Source: Ruminobacter sp.
Lineage (GTDB): Bacteria; Pseudomonadota; Gammaproteobacteria; Enterobacterales; Succinivibrionaceae
Direction of reading: 5' to 3'
Assembly: GCA_017940385.1 (NCBI GenBank)
Contig: JAGAYS010000039.1
Span: 1 to 64,000 of the forward strand
Length of the DNA stretch: 64,000 bases
The position numbers were made by a program, and so were the translations under genes. Below the pieces are notes generated by a model. The model was given only the letters and a program-made list of their open reading frames with translations, was not told the DNA's origin and did no database searches. Position 1 is the first letter of the stretch. Each line of letters begins with the position of its first letter. Below are positions 56,076 through 64,000 of this stretch, one piece after another.

Positions 56076-56092
56076 AAAGCCTCCCGGGCTTT
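56076..56092 (-). promoter_or_regulatory. Hairpin overlapping the ilvI ribosome-binding site
   Basis: On the minus strand AAAGCC (56092-56087), loop CGGGA, GGCTTT (56081-56076), then further T. The Shine-Dalgarno GGGAGG is in the loop and stem, and the ATG follows four bases later. It could act as a mini terminator or block ribosome loading. The rest of 56093-56493 contains only the ydiJ terminator and weak AT-rich sequence. Confidence 0.5.
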
Positions 56093-56350
56093 ATTAAAAT
56101 CTTTGAAAAAACGAAGTCAACGACCGCCTCCACTCATCAGTTCGATCGAGCCGGAAGGATCTTAAGCATCCAATAAGCTTACATTGACTGGCCGGCACAA
56201 CCATCTGCTAAAAAAATAATTTTCATAAATGAAATTTATTTAAGAAAACAATCTTTATGAAAGTAAAAAGGACTTTCATGCAGGGTCGTGATAGTCTCAA
56301 AACTACATGTACTTTATAACAAAAACAGCAATATAATTCAACAAAAAAGA

Positions 56351-56380
56351 TAAACCGCAACCATGCATGATTGCGGTTTA
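56351..56380 (-). terminator. Terminator of ydiJ
   Basis: A 10-bp perfect stem (56351-56360 with 56371-56380), followed on the minus strand by TCTTTTTT. It lies 114 bases past the gene's stop. Confidence 0.8.
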
Positions 56381-56493
56381 CGGGAATGGGAAAAGGGGTT
56401 TTCCGAAGTACCGGGAACCACACTTCCCCGGCATCTCTGACACCGGAGGCTGACACCGTTCCGGAGCGAGCCCCGGCACGGCTCGGGAAAGCC

Positions 56494-59400
56494 CTACTTA
56501 AGGTACATGTTAAGCACCTGAAGAGGATGCATAACGCTCTTTCCTTCCATACGGCGCACCTGTTCGCGACAGGAGTAACCGGTGGCAAGACAGTATTCCA
56601 AAGGATATTTTCTGAAAACCGGAGCCCAGTTTTCACGGTAGATCTGCATGCTGCGTTCCACGTTGTCCTTAAGATGACCGTAAAGACCGGCCATACCGCA
56701 GCATCCTACCGGTACAGGCACAAGTTTAAGCCCTGCCGCGGCGAAGATTCTGGTCCAGTCGGCGTGGGTAGTCGGCTTCAGGCTCTTCTGGGTACAGTGA
56801 GCCATCAGATAATATTCATGAATTCCGTCGGCACCTTCAGCTTTTTTCAGGGCATCAAGATTGTCAAGCAGCCATTCCTGAGTCATCTGCACCACAAAAT
56901 CTCCGCGGCTGTCACCGAGAATCTTTCTGTATTCGTCACGATAGCAGAGAGTCATGGCAGGATCGACTCCCACCATAGGAATGCCCAGCTGGTAAACCCT
57001 GTTATAAAAATCAGCTGTTGAACGTGCGGTCTTTGCAAAGGCCTTCATGTAACCCCTGATGTGCATTACCTTACCGTTAGGCTTGAGAGGAAGAATAAGC
57101 ACTTTCTTACCCATCTTTGAGGCAAGGCTGATGAAATCAGCAATTACCGGAGCATCATATGCGGAGGTAAAGGCATCCTGAACCAGAATCACATAATTAC
57201 AGCGTTCCTGCTCACTGATACCGCTCATTTTGTCGAGATCCAGATACTCGGCATCTGTTGACTTAACCAGAGTACTGAAGGTCGGATAACTCATTACCGG
57301 AACATCAACAAATCCCCAGAGCTTCTTGGTGATAAACTTAACCGGAGCAAAACCGTTCACCGCATTCATGAGTCTCGGCATCTTTGCCATGTATGGTGCG
57401 GTCTGCTCGATGTTTCTGACCAGCAGGTCTCCGGCAGGTCTGAGATATCTGCTGAAATAAAGATTCAGGAATCTTGATCTGAAATCCGGAACGTCAACCT
57501 TTACCGGACAGGCGGAAGCACACGCCTTACATGCCAGACAGCAGTCCATCACGTTTCTCACCTCATGACTGAAGTCGTTTCTGTCAGCGGCTGACATGGT
57601 ATTTCTGAGTTTGGCAAACAGAACTCCCAGACTGAAGCCTGATTCGTTAAGAGCCTGTTCCTCCTTAAGAATGTCAGTACCTGCAAGCTGCAGAAGTCTG
57701 AGCCATTCCCTTGTAAGACCTGCTCTGCCCTTCGGAGACTGCCTTCTGTCGCCGAGAAGCTTGTAGGTAGGACACATAGGCGCAGTCTTATCAAAGTTAA
57801 AACAGAGACCGTTGCCGTTACAGCTTACGGCAGCCCTGAAGCTGTGTCTCACGTCAACCGGAATCTGACGGTCGTAGAAGCCGCGCTTGGTATCGTCAAC
57901 GCTTACCAGCTTTTCGTTATCAATACCGTACGGTACGCAGATCTTGCCCGGATTTATTCTGTTGTTAGGGTCAAAGGCAGCCTTGACCTTTCTTAATTCC
58001 TCAAAGAGACCGCCGAAAAATTCCGGACCATATTCGGAACGGAAACCGCGGCCGTGTTCACCCCACATGATACCGCCGTATTTTGCTGTAAGAGCCACAA
58101 CGGAATCGGAAATCGTGCGCAGGGTCTTTTCCTGTTCAGGGTCGCACAGATCAAGTGCCGGTCTTACGTGAAGCACACCTGAGTCAACGTGACCGAACAT
58201 GCCGTAGGTGAGATTGTGGCTGTCAAGGAGAGCCCTGAATTCCTGAATGTAGTCGGCAAGGTGCTTAGGAGGCACAACGGTATCTTCGGTAAAGGCTATC
58301 GGCTTGGCATCGCCTTCGGCGTTGCCGAGGAGGCCCACGGCCTTCTTGCGCATGGCGTATACGGCAAGAATGTCCTTCAGTTCGGTACAGGTCTGATAAC
58401 CGATAATTCCCCTGGTGTTTCCTGAAGCCCCGAGATCCTTATCCAGGGAATCGGTAAGCAACTTCATTCTCCCGCCTTCAAGCTCATTGTCCCAACCGGC
58501 AAATTCAACGATATTGATGCCGTCCATGGTTCTTCCGGGAACCTCACAGATGAGATCCTTTACACTGTGCCAAACGATATCCTGCTTGGCAAGATTGAAC
58601 ACCTTTGAGTCAACGGTTTCAACGGAGAGCGCATTGGCTTCAACCAGTACCGGAGCGTGTCTTAAAGCCGAATCAAAACTGTCATACTTTATTACCACGA
58701 GGGATCTGTAGCTTGGTATCGGTGTCAGGTTCACAGTCGCACCGGTAATAAAGCAGAGGGTACCTTCGGCACCGCAGATGATGCGGGAAATATCGAGAGT
58801 GTCGGTTTCAGGATCATATACATGCTTGAGATCGTATCCCGTAAGAAAGCGGTTCAGGTCAGGGAAGGTTTTAAGAATTTCCTCCCTCTTGTTTTTGGCA
58901 ATGCCGTATACCGTACGGTAGATACGGCCTTCCATGTTTTCCTGATCCATTTTGGCTTTAAGCGCATCTCCGCTTACCGGACCGAAGGTCACTGCTGAGC
59001 CGTCAAGAAGAACGGCCTCGACGGTAAGCACGTGCTGTGATGTTTTGCCGTACTTCAGGGAGCCCTGTCCTGATGAGTCGTTGCTTATCATACCGCCGAA
59101 AGTGGCGCGGTTTGATGTTGAAAGTTCAGGTGAGAAGAACAGTCCGTGCGGCTTAATCTGCTGATTGAGATAATCTTTGATTACGCCTGATTCAACAAAC
59201 ACGATACGGCCTTCAACATTAAGATCCCTGATCCCCCTCATATGGCGTGACATATCCATTACCAGCCAGTCGGTAAGAGACTGACCGTTGGTACCGGTAC
59301 CGCCACCGCGCGGAGCGAATCTTATTCCCGCGAATTCAGGTTCTCCGGCAATTTTCACGGCCAAAGCCACGTCATCCCTGTTCTTAGGGAAAATTACGCC

Positions 59401-59568
59401 CTTCGGCAGTCTCTGGTACACGGAATTGTCCGTGGCCACGGCAAGTCTGCTCGAATATGAATATTCAATGTCACCCTGGAAATTCTCACTCTTTAATCTG
59501 TTGAAATAGTTAAGGTATACCGGATCGACACTGCTGTCAGGGTTTATCTTAGGAATCATCTTCTGCAC
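56494..59568 (-). CDS. ydiJ: YdiJ-like FAD-binding and Fe-S oxidoreductase
   Basis: 1024 aa, close to E. coli YdiJ (1018). Order: FAD-binding type 4 domain (about 45-290, with RGGGTGTNGQSL and NDSSGQGSLKYGKT), FAD-linked oxidase C domain to about 560, a 4Fe-4S segment (CCLACKACASACP near 670-685), then CCG domains with GCCGMAGLYGH near the end. The family oxidises D-2-hydroxyacids (D-2-hydroxyglutarate, D-lactate) and passes electrons to the quinone pool or another acceptor. Not paired with another gene. Confidence 0.92.
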   Translation of the reverse strand: MQKMIPKINPDSSVDPVYLNYFNRLKSENFQGDIEYSYSSRLAVATDNSVYQRLPKGVIFPKNRDDVALAVKIAGEPEFAGIRFAPRGGGTGTNGQSLTDWLVMDMSRHMRGIRDLNVEGRIVFVESGVIKDYLNQQIKPHGLFFSPELSTSNRATFGGMISNDSSGQGSLKYGKTSQHVLTVEAVLLDGSAVTFGPVSGDALKAKMDQENMEGRIYRTVYGIAKNKREEILKTFPDLNRFLTGYDLKHVYDPETDTLDISRIICGAEGTLCFITGATVNLTPIPSYRSLVVIKYDSFDSALRHAPVLVEANALSVETVDSKVFNLAKQDIVWHSVKDLICEVPGRTMDGINIVEFAGWDNELEGGRMKLLTDSLDKDLGASGNTRGIIGYQTCTELKDILAVYAMRKKAVGLLGNAEGDAKPIAFTEDTVVPPKHLADYIQEFRALLDSHNLTYGMFGHVDSGVLHVRPALDLCDPEQEKTLRTISDSVVALTAKYGGIMWGEHGRGFRSEYGPEFFGGLFEELRKVKAAFDPNNRINPGKICVPYGIDNEKLVSVDDTKRGFYDRQIPVDVRHSFRAAVSCNGNGLCFNFDKTAPMCPTYKLLGDRRQSPKGRAGLTREWLRLLQLAGTDILKEEQALNESGFSLGVLFAKLRNTMSAADRNDFSHEVRNVMDCCLACKACASACPVKVDVPDFRSRFLNLYFSRYLRPAGDLLVRNIEQTAPYMAKMPRLMNAVNGFAPVKFITKKLWGFVDVPVMSYPTFSTLVKSTDAEYLDLDKMSGISEQERCNYVILVQDAFTSAYDAPVIADFISLASKMGKKVLILPLKPNGKVMHIRGYMKAFAKTARSTADFYNRVYQLGIPMVGVDPAMTLCYRDEYRKILGDSRGDFVVQMTQEWLLDNLDALKKAEGADGIHEYYLMAHCTQKSLKPTTHADWTRIFAAAGLKLVPVPVGCCGMAGLYGHLKDNVERSMQIYRENWAPVFRKYPLEYCLATGYSCREQVRRMEGKSVMHPLQVLNMYLK

Positions 59569-59793
59569 CGTATTTAAATAATCAGAAAGAATAAATGCGT
59601 ATCCGGCAGAACGTAACCGTTACGGACGTTTTCCGGAGACAGATGGAGATATTTTCTCACTTTTATGATTAATTGCAATAAAAGCTTGAACTGCGTCATA
59701 AAAACATGAATAAAACGAAAGACGGCAGATTCCGGACGTCCGCAAAAGTCAGTCGCCGGCATGTGCCGTTTCACCTGTGGTAAAAGCTCACGG

Positions 59794-60324
59794 TTACGGT
59801 CTGTACTCCGCAACGTACGGAAGCTCACGAAACTGCTCGTCGCAGTCCATGCCGTACCCAACGACAAAGACATTGGGAATTCTGAAAAGGGAAACATCCG
59901 GCGTAAAATCAGTCTTTCGGCATTCAGGCTTGTCAAGAAGCGTGACCACGCTCAGCGACAGCGGATTTCTCTCCCTCAGCATGGAAGACACGCATTTCAT
60001 GGTCAGTCCGGTATCAACGATGTCCTCAACAATTATCACGTGGTAACTGCTGATATCCTTTTTGAGATCCAGAACTATTCCGACCTTTCCCGTGGACCTG
60101 TCACCGCTGTAGCTTTTGACGGACATAAAATCAATTTCGCACGGAATGCTGAGAGCCCGGCACAGATCCGCGGTAAAAATGAATGAACCGGTAAGAACAC
60201 AGACAATAAGCAGAGGCTTTCCGGCATACATCTCCGAAATCATCGCCCCGGTCTCCTGAATCTTTTCTCTGATATCCTCGGCTGAAATCAGCACCCTGCT
60301 TATGTGTTCACGATTGTTATCCAT
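59794..60324 (-). CDS. hpt: Hypoxanthine phosphoribosyltransferase
   Basis: 176 aa. PRPP loop VIIVEDIVDTGLTM, flexible-loop SYSGDRSTGKV, and the purine-binding FVVGYGMDCDEQFRELPYV. It salvages hypoxanthine (and guanine less well) to IMP. It lies downstream of asnA on the same strand, with a terminator (60440-60467) between them. The gap 59569-59793 to ydiJ has no gene. Confidence 0.96.
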   Translation of the reverse strand: MDNNREHISRVLISAEDIREKIQETGAMISEMYAGKPLLIVCVLTGSFIFTADLCRALSIPCEIDFMSVKSYSGDRSTGKVGIVLDLKKDISSYHVIIVEDIVDTGLTMKCVSSMLRERNPLSLSVVTLLDKPECRKTDFTPDVSLFRIPNVFVVGYGMDCDEQFRELPYVAEYRP

Positions 60325-60439
60325 AATTCTGTCTCCTCAATTCCGATGCCGCGACAATCCGTCATAATCACGGCAGTACATACCTTTATTTTACAGCTTT
60401 GAGTTTTATTTCGCAGGTATTACGCCAAAAAACAAAAAG

Positions 60440-60467
60440 ACATGACCCGCATATGCGAATCATGCCC
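60440..60467 (-). terminator. Terminator of asnA
   Basis: CATGA (60441-60445) and TCATG (60460-60464) flank a self-complementary GCATATGC core (60449-60456), and on the minus strand a TCTTTTTG run follows. It lies 40 bases after the asnA stop. Confidence 0.7.
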
Positions 60468-60507
60468 TTTTTCCGACGGTGCTCCGCACCGTCATGCATC
60501 ATACAGG

Positions 60508-61545
60508 TTAGATAAGGTGCATACCGAGCTTCTGGCATTCGGCTCTCATGTCTTCAGGCCAAATGCTTGCCTGAATTTCACCGATATGGCCCTTATGGAG
60601 AAGAACCATACATAAACGGCTCTGGCCGATACCGCCGCCGATACTTAACGGTAATTCGCCGTTAAGGAGCTTCTTGTGGAAATAGAGTTCCTTTCTTTCC
60701 TCACAGCCTTCAATCTTCAGCTGACGGAGAAGAGCTTCCCTGTCAACACGGATACCCATTGAAGAAAGTTCGAATGAACGGTTAAGAATAGGATACCAGA
60801 TAAGAATATCGCCGTTGAGGCCTGCCAGACCGTTATCACCTTCTGAACTCCAGTCATCATAGTCCGGTGCACGACCGTCATGCTTTTCACCGTTTGCAAG
60901 CTTACCGCCGATACCCATGAGGAATACGGCACCGTACTTCTTACAGATTGCGTCTTCTCTTTCCTTCGGAGTCTTGTCAGGATACATCTTTAAGAGATCC
61001 TCACTGTGAATGAAGGTAATTTCTTCAGGAAGGAACGGCTTGAGATCAGGATAGAACTCGCAGGTGAGATATTCGGTACGGCGGATTGCTGAGTAGATGC
61101 GTCTTACAACGGACTTCAGAAATTCAACGGTTCTCTGTTCCTTTGTGATTACGGCTTCCCAGTCCCACTGGTCAACGTAAAGTGAATGAAGGTTGTCGAG
61201 TTCTTCGTCAGCACGGATGGCGTTCATGTCGGTGTAGATGCCGTAGCCTGGTTCAATGCTGTATTCGGCAAGGGTCAGGCGCTTCCACTTAGCAAGTGAG
61301 TGAACAATTTCAGCCTTGGCATCGCCCAGATCCTTGATTGGGAAGGTTACCGCACGTTCAACACCATTTAAATCGTCATTGATACCCAACCCCTTCATAA
61401 CAAATAACGGTGCCGTAACGCGGCGCAGGCGTAATTCAGTTGACAGATTCTGCTGAAAGAAATCCTTAATCTGCTTGATTCCCTGTTCTGTCTGTTTGAG
61501 GTTTAAAACTGCTTTGTAGTCCTGTGGCTTAATTAAGTTGCTCAT
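60508..61545 (-). CDS. asnA: Aspartate-ammonia ligase
   Basis: 345 aa, slightly longer than E. coli AsnA (330). Class II aaRS-like fold: RVTAPLFV, the dimer and ATP sites SLYVDQWDWE, FLMGIGGKLANGEKHDGRAPDYDDW and IGGGIGQSRLCMVLL (motif 3). It makes asparagine from aspartate and ammonia with ATP. In E. coli it sits beside asnC near oriC; no asnC is seen here. Confidence 0.95.
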   Translation of the reverse strand: MSNLIKPQDYKAVLNLKQTEQGIKQIKDFFQQNLSTELRLRRVTAPLFVMKGLGINDDLNGVERAVTFPIKDLGDAKAEIVHSLAKWKRLTLAEYSIEPGYGIYTDMNAIRADEELDNLHSLYVDQWDWEAVITKEQRTVEFLKSVVRRIYSAIRRTEYLTCEFYPDLKPFLPEEITFIHSEDLLKMYPDKTPKEREDAICKKYGAVFLMGIGGKLANGEKHDGRAPDYDDWSSEGDNGLAGLNGDILIWYPILNRSFELSSMGIRVDREALLRQLKIEGCEERKELYFHKKLLNGELPLSIGGGIGQSRLCMVLLHKGHIGEIQASIWPEDMRAECQKLGMHLI

Positions 61546-62259
61546 AATTGATAGTGGCGTTCATACACGTACAACAACAATCGTGTCGAGTACCAGACTC
61601 CTCTTGTAATGGTGAAACGATAAACACAAAAAACTGCACGCCTGAATCCCTCATGAGCCGGCATGTAAAGCCTAGCTTCACACTCAGTCACTCATCATCA
61701 GCCGGTCAGCAGAGTCATTTCCAAAACAACTCTTCAGTTAAGTTTATGCATAAGATAAACTTTTTTTTACATAAATTCCATAGAATTTAGTCATAAAACA
61801 CGAAGTTTTTACTTACATTCCCCGCCGTTGCAAACCGTTCCGCATTCCATTCAAAAACTTCAAACCGCACGGAATGGCGGAGCCTCCCTGACGTCCGGCA
61901 GTTCACTGTTTTCATATCCCGATACGGCAACGTTTTACGGGGAAATATATTCAAATAATGGTATAATGCATAGCCATTGAACAGTAACCCGGTCATGAAA
62001 AAGCAGCCTGTAAAACACGGCAGACGGACGTTTTCAGAGAAACCTGAAAACAATAATGCAATAACCGTTCCATCATGTTTTACTTTTACGAATGAACACA
62101 CAAAAAACATGTATTTACCGGCAAGGGCATGTTTTATCAGGTTCAGCAGTCCCGTACCGGAACGATTAAAAAAACATTCTGACCGGAATGCACAAAAAAA
62201 GTGAATTTAAGCACCATGATTGACGGTGCACCAGAATAAACCATAGGAACAGGGTCATA
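61546..62259. other. 714-base gene-free divergent region
   Basis: Control region between asnA (minus) and the SMC-like gene (plus). An extended -10 TGG-TATAAT is present at 61959-61967, reading plus. A plus-strand frame at 61977-62204 follows that promoter but lacks an RBS and any recognisable product. Nothing else is identified. Confidence 0.55.
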
Positions 62260-64000
62260 ATGACAGACAAATCACCGTTACAGAAACAGAGTGCCGGACT
62301 CACCCGGCTCATTCTGGTGAATTCTTACATTGCCTCAGGAAACGGCATCTACGAATTCGACTTTTCCAGACACACCCAGATAAACGGAGCCAACGGTTCC
62401 GGCAAAACCAGTCTGCTCAACCTCATTCCATTCTTCTACGGTCTCGAACCCGGCAGAATAACCAGCGTAAGCTCAGTGCGCAAAAGCTTTGCCGGATTCT
62501 ATCTGCCGAAAGCCGACAGCAGTCTGGTGTTTGAATACGTAACCCACGTCGGAACCATGGCTCACGTGGTTGTAAGCAACGCATCCAACAATCAGGGAAA
62601 CACATCCGTAAGCTACGGCTTTGTACCAGCTCCGTTTGACACCATGCAGTACATCATTCAGGACGGCATCAACGGCAGATTCAGACCGAAAACCTGGATG
62701 GAGTACAGGGACACCCTGAAAAAGAACGGCATAAAGCCTGAAAAGATCATTTATTCCGTTGACTACTACCGTTCCGTAATCCAGAACATTCCGATGGGCG
62801 ACAACGCCGCTCTCAGAAAGAAATACGCCCTCAGCGGCGGGCGCTGTCAGCTGCGCTACGTAGCCAACATAGTGCACAGCATCATCACCGGCAACATCAG
62901 CTTTGAAAACATTAAGCTGCTGCTGACGGACATTCTTAAGCAGGAACACAGCACGCCGGATCTGCAGATAAGGGAACAGGAGCTCACAAAATGGTGCAGC
63001 GACACCAGGGCCTTCAGGGAAATCAGCGAACTCACCCCTAACCTGCAGCACATTCTTGAGCTTTCCCACGTCATCTCCGGCGGTCGTGACGCCCTTCTTT
63101 CGGGATACGCAAACCTTCTGTGGTACCAAAACGAAAACGACGACAGTCTGGAGGGGCTCATAAAACAGCGCGACTCGGAAAGCGAAAGCTACGACAACTT
63201 CAGACAGGCGACTGAGGCAGCCCTGTCAGAACTCAGATCCGCAAGGGATGCGGCGGAAGAGAAGATGTCCCGTCAGAAGAAGCTCCTCGACAACATGGAA
63301 GAGGAAAGGGAAAAGTTTGCCGATGCGGAAGCTGACAAATGGCGCGAAAAATATCATAACCGTTCCATCATCGAAGGATTCATAGAAGGCAAGAAGAAGC
63401 AGCTTGCCTCCCTGAGCGAGGGCTACAGCTTCATTGAGAACGAATATGCCTCCACCAAGGCCTCGCTCCTCAGCAAAAACAGAGAGGACCGTGCTCCCGT
63501 TGAAGCAATGCTTCACAAATACGAGCTTGAAGAAAACCGTCTGCTTGCCGAAGAGGAACGAGCATATCAGGCGCAACGCACCCAGATAAAGGAACAGGAA
63601 ACCAGACGCAAGCACGAGCTTGACCTTGAAATATCCGCAAGAAAAAATGCCAGACAGACTCTTGAAAACGAAAAGAGCATGTTCATCGTACCTCCTGAAC
63701 TGCAACAGCAGCTTGAGGAAACAGACATGAAGCTAGAGGAGGCCCGTGCCGGTAACGGCAGACTTCAGAAGGCCATCATGGAGCTTACCGCAAAACAGCA
63801 TCAGGCTGAAGCCAGATCAGCCCAGCTCTCCCTGCAGTACGTACAGATGCAGAATCAGCTCACGTCGGCAACGGCAAAGTTTAAGGAACTTACCCGCAGG
63901 CTCAGTGCCGATGAGGGAATGCTCACCGGCTTCCTGAACAGGTATATGCCTGACTGGAGACAGACCGTGGGCAAGGTTATCCGCGAGGATCTGCTGGAAA
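62260..64000 (+). CDS. SMC/MukB-like ATPase, DUF3584 type, cut by the window edge
   Basis: The frame is open from the ATG at 62260 to the last base (about 580 residues; no stop seen). It starts TRLILVNSYIASGNGIYEF, then Walker A NGANGSGKTSLLNLIPFFYG (near 44-63), a F-x-x-FYLP block and an ATP-head region, followed from about residue 290 by a long Glu/Lys/Gln-rich coiled coil with many heptads. The N-terminus and the DSSLVFEYV pattern match PF12128 (DUF3584) proteins as I remember them, which are MukB/MksB/JetC-like. The role is unknown; chromosome handling or defence against foreign DNA are both possible. The C-terminal signature and hinge lie outside. An AGGG is 6 bases upstream. Confidence 0.7.
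   Translation, partial: MTDKSPLQKQSAGLTRLILVNSYIASGNGIYEFDFSRHTQINGANGSGKTSLLNLIPFFYGLEPGRITSVSSVRKSFAGFYLPKADSSLVFEYVTHVGTMAHVVVSNASNNQGNTSVSYGFVPAPFDTMQYIIQDGINGRFRPKTWMEYRDTLKKNGIKPEKIIYSVDYYRSVIQNIPMGDNAALRKKYALSGGRCQLRYVANIVHSIITGNISFENIKLLLTDILKQEHSTPDLQIREQELTKWCSDTRAFREISELTPNLQHILELSHVISGGRDALLSGYANLLWYQNENDDSLEGLIKQRDSESESYDNFRQATEAALSELRSARDAAEEKMSRQKKLLDNMEEEREKFADAEADKWREKYHNRSIIEGFIEGKKKQLASLSEGYSFIENEYASTKASLLSKNREDRAPVEAMLHKYELEENRLLAEEERAYQAQRTQIKEQETRRKHELDLEISARKNARQTLENEKSMFIVPPELQQQLEETDMKLEEARAGNGRLQKAIMELTAKQHQAEARSAQLSLQYVQMQNQLTSATAKFKELTRRLSADEGMLTGFLNRYMPDWRQTVGKVIREDLLE

Noticed and set aside
56223..56636. 137-aa minus-strand frame
   Set aside because: Overlaps the ydiJ 3' end and its terminator, no RBS, not homologous to anything I recognise.
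61977..62204. 75-aa plus-strand frame after an extended -10
   Set aside because: No Shine-Dalgarno and no conserved motif; probably leader of the SMC-like gene.

Overview
The window looks like a chromosomal segment from a host-associated, probably anaerobic gammaproteobacterium. Gene order points to Gammaproteobacteria: apt-dnaX-ybaB-recR-htpG-adk, leuS-lptE-holA-nadD, rsfS-rlmH-mrdA-mrdB, mltB-rlpA-dacA-ybeD, frsA-proB-proA, and rlmKL-uup-DUF3466. A clostripain-type protease, a LuxS resembling the Clostridia/Bacteroidetes type, and the absence of lipBA after ybeD suggest a gut or rumen lineage such as Succinivibrionaceae. That placement is inference from gene content, not from a search. I see no tRNA, rRNA or CRISPR array.

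Layout. 1-4.5 kb is an AT-richer accessory island: an IS256-type transposase tail, a minus-strand cassette (DUF4417 protein, stand-alone toxin-like domain, immunity-like protein), a Fic protein, and the remains of an integrative element (SHOCT-like small protein plus truncated serine recombinase). 4.6-7 kb is a secreted C11 protease. 7.2-14.9 kb is the adk-htpG-recR-ybaB-dnaX-apt block on the minus strand, with a textbook sigma-32 promoter before htpG and an A10 slippage site in dnaX that opens a second frame for tau. 15-20 kb holds gph, an OhrR-like regulator divergent from a thioredoxin, an MBL-fold hydrolase, and yciO/rnm. 20.1-26.4 kb is DUF3466 (with a GlyGly-CTERM-like tail), uup and rlmKL. 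26.6-36.4 kb, on the plus strand, runs from leuS (structured leader, Leu-rich upstream ORF) through lptE, holA, nadD, rsfS, rlmH, mrdA and mrdB. 36.6-38.4 kb is a minus-strand insert (DUF2799 lipoprotein, luxS). 38.9-43.3 kb is mltB-rlpA-dacA-ybeD-sanA, all envelope genes apart from ybeD. 43.8-46.4 kb holds a ModF-like tandem ABC ATPase and a GT2 glycosyltransferase. 46.5-50.2 kb is frsA-proB-proA.

50.2-51.6 kb is an unusual 1.4-kb AT-rich gene-free stretch with exact DnaA boxes, an IHF-type site and a 12-bp hairpin; it is a candidate replication-origin-like region. It is followed by a 73-aa orphan gene with its own promoter, RBS and terminator. 52-61.5 kb holds pepD, ilvIH, a YdiJ-like FAD/Fe-S dehydrogenase, hpt and asnA. 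The right edge cuts a large SMC/MukB-like ATPase (DUF3584 type).

Most genes are housekeeping: replication, ribosome maturation, cell elongation and peptidoglycan, amino-acid and purine salvage. The less ordinary material is the left island, the leuS leader, the dnaX slippage site, the 50-51.8 kb region and the SMC-like gene at the right end.
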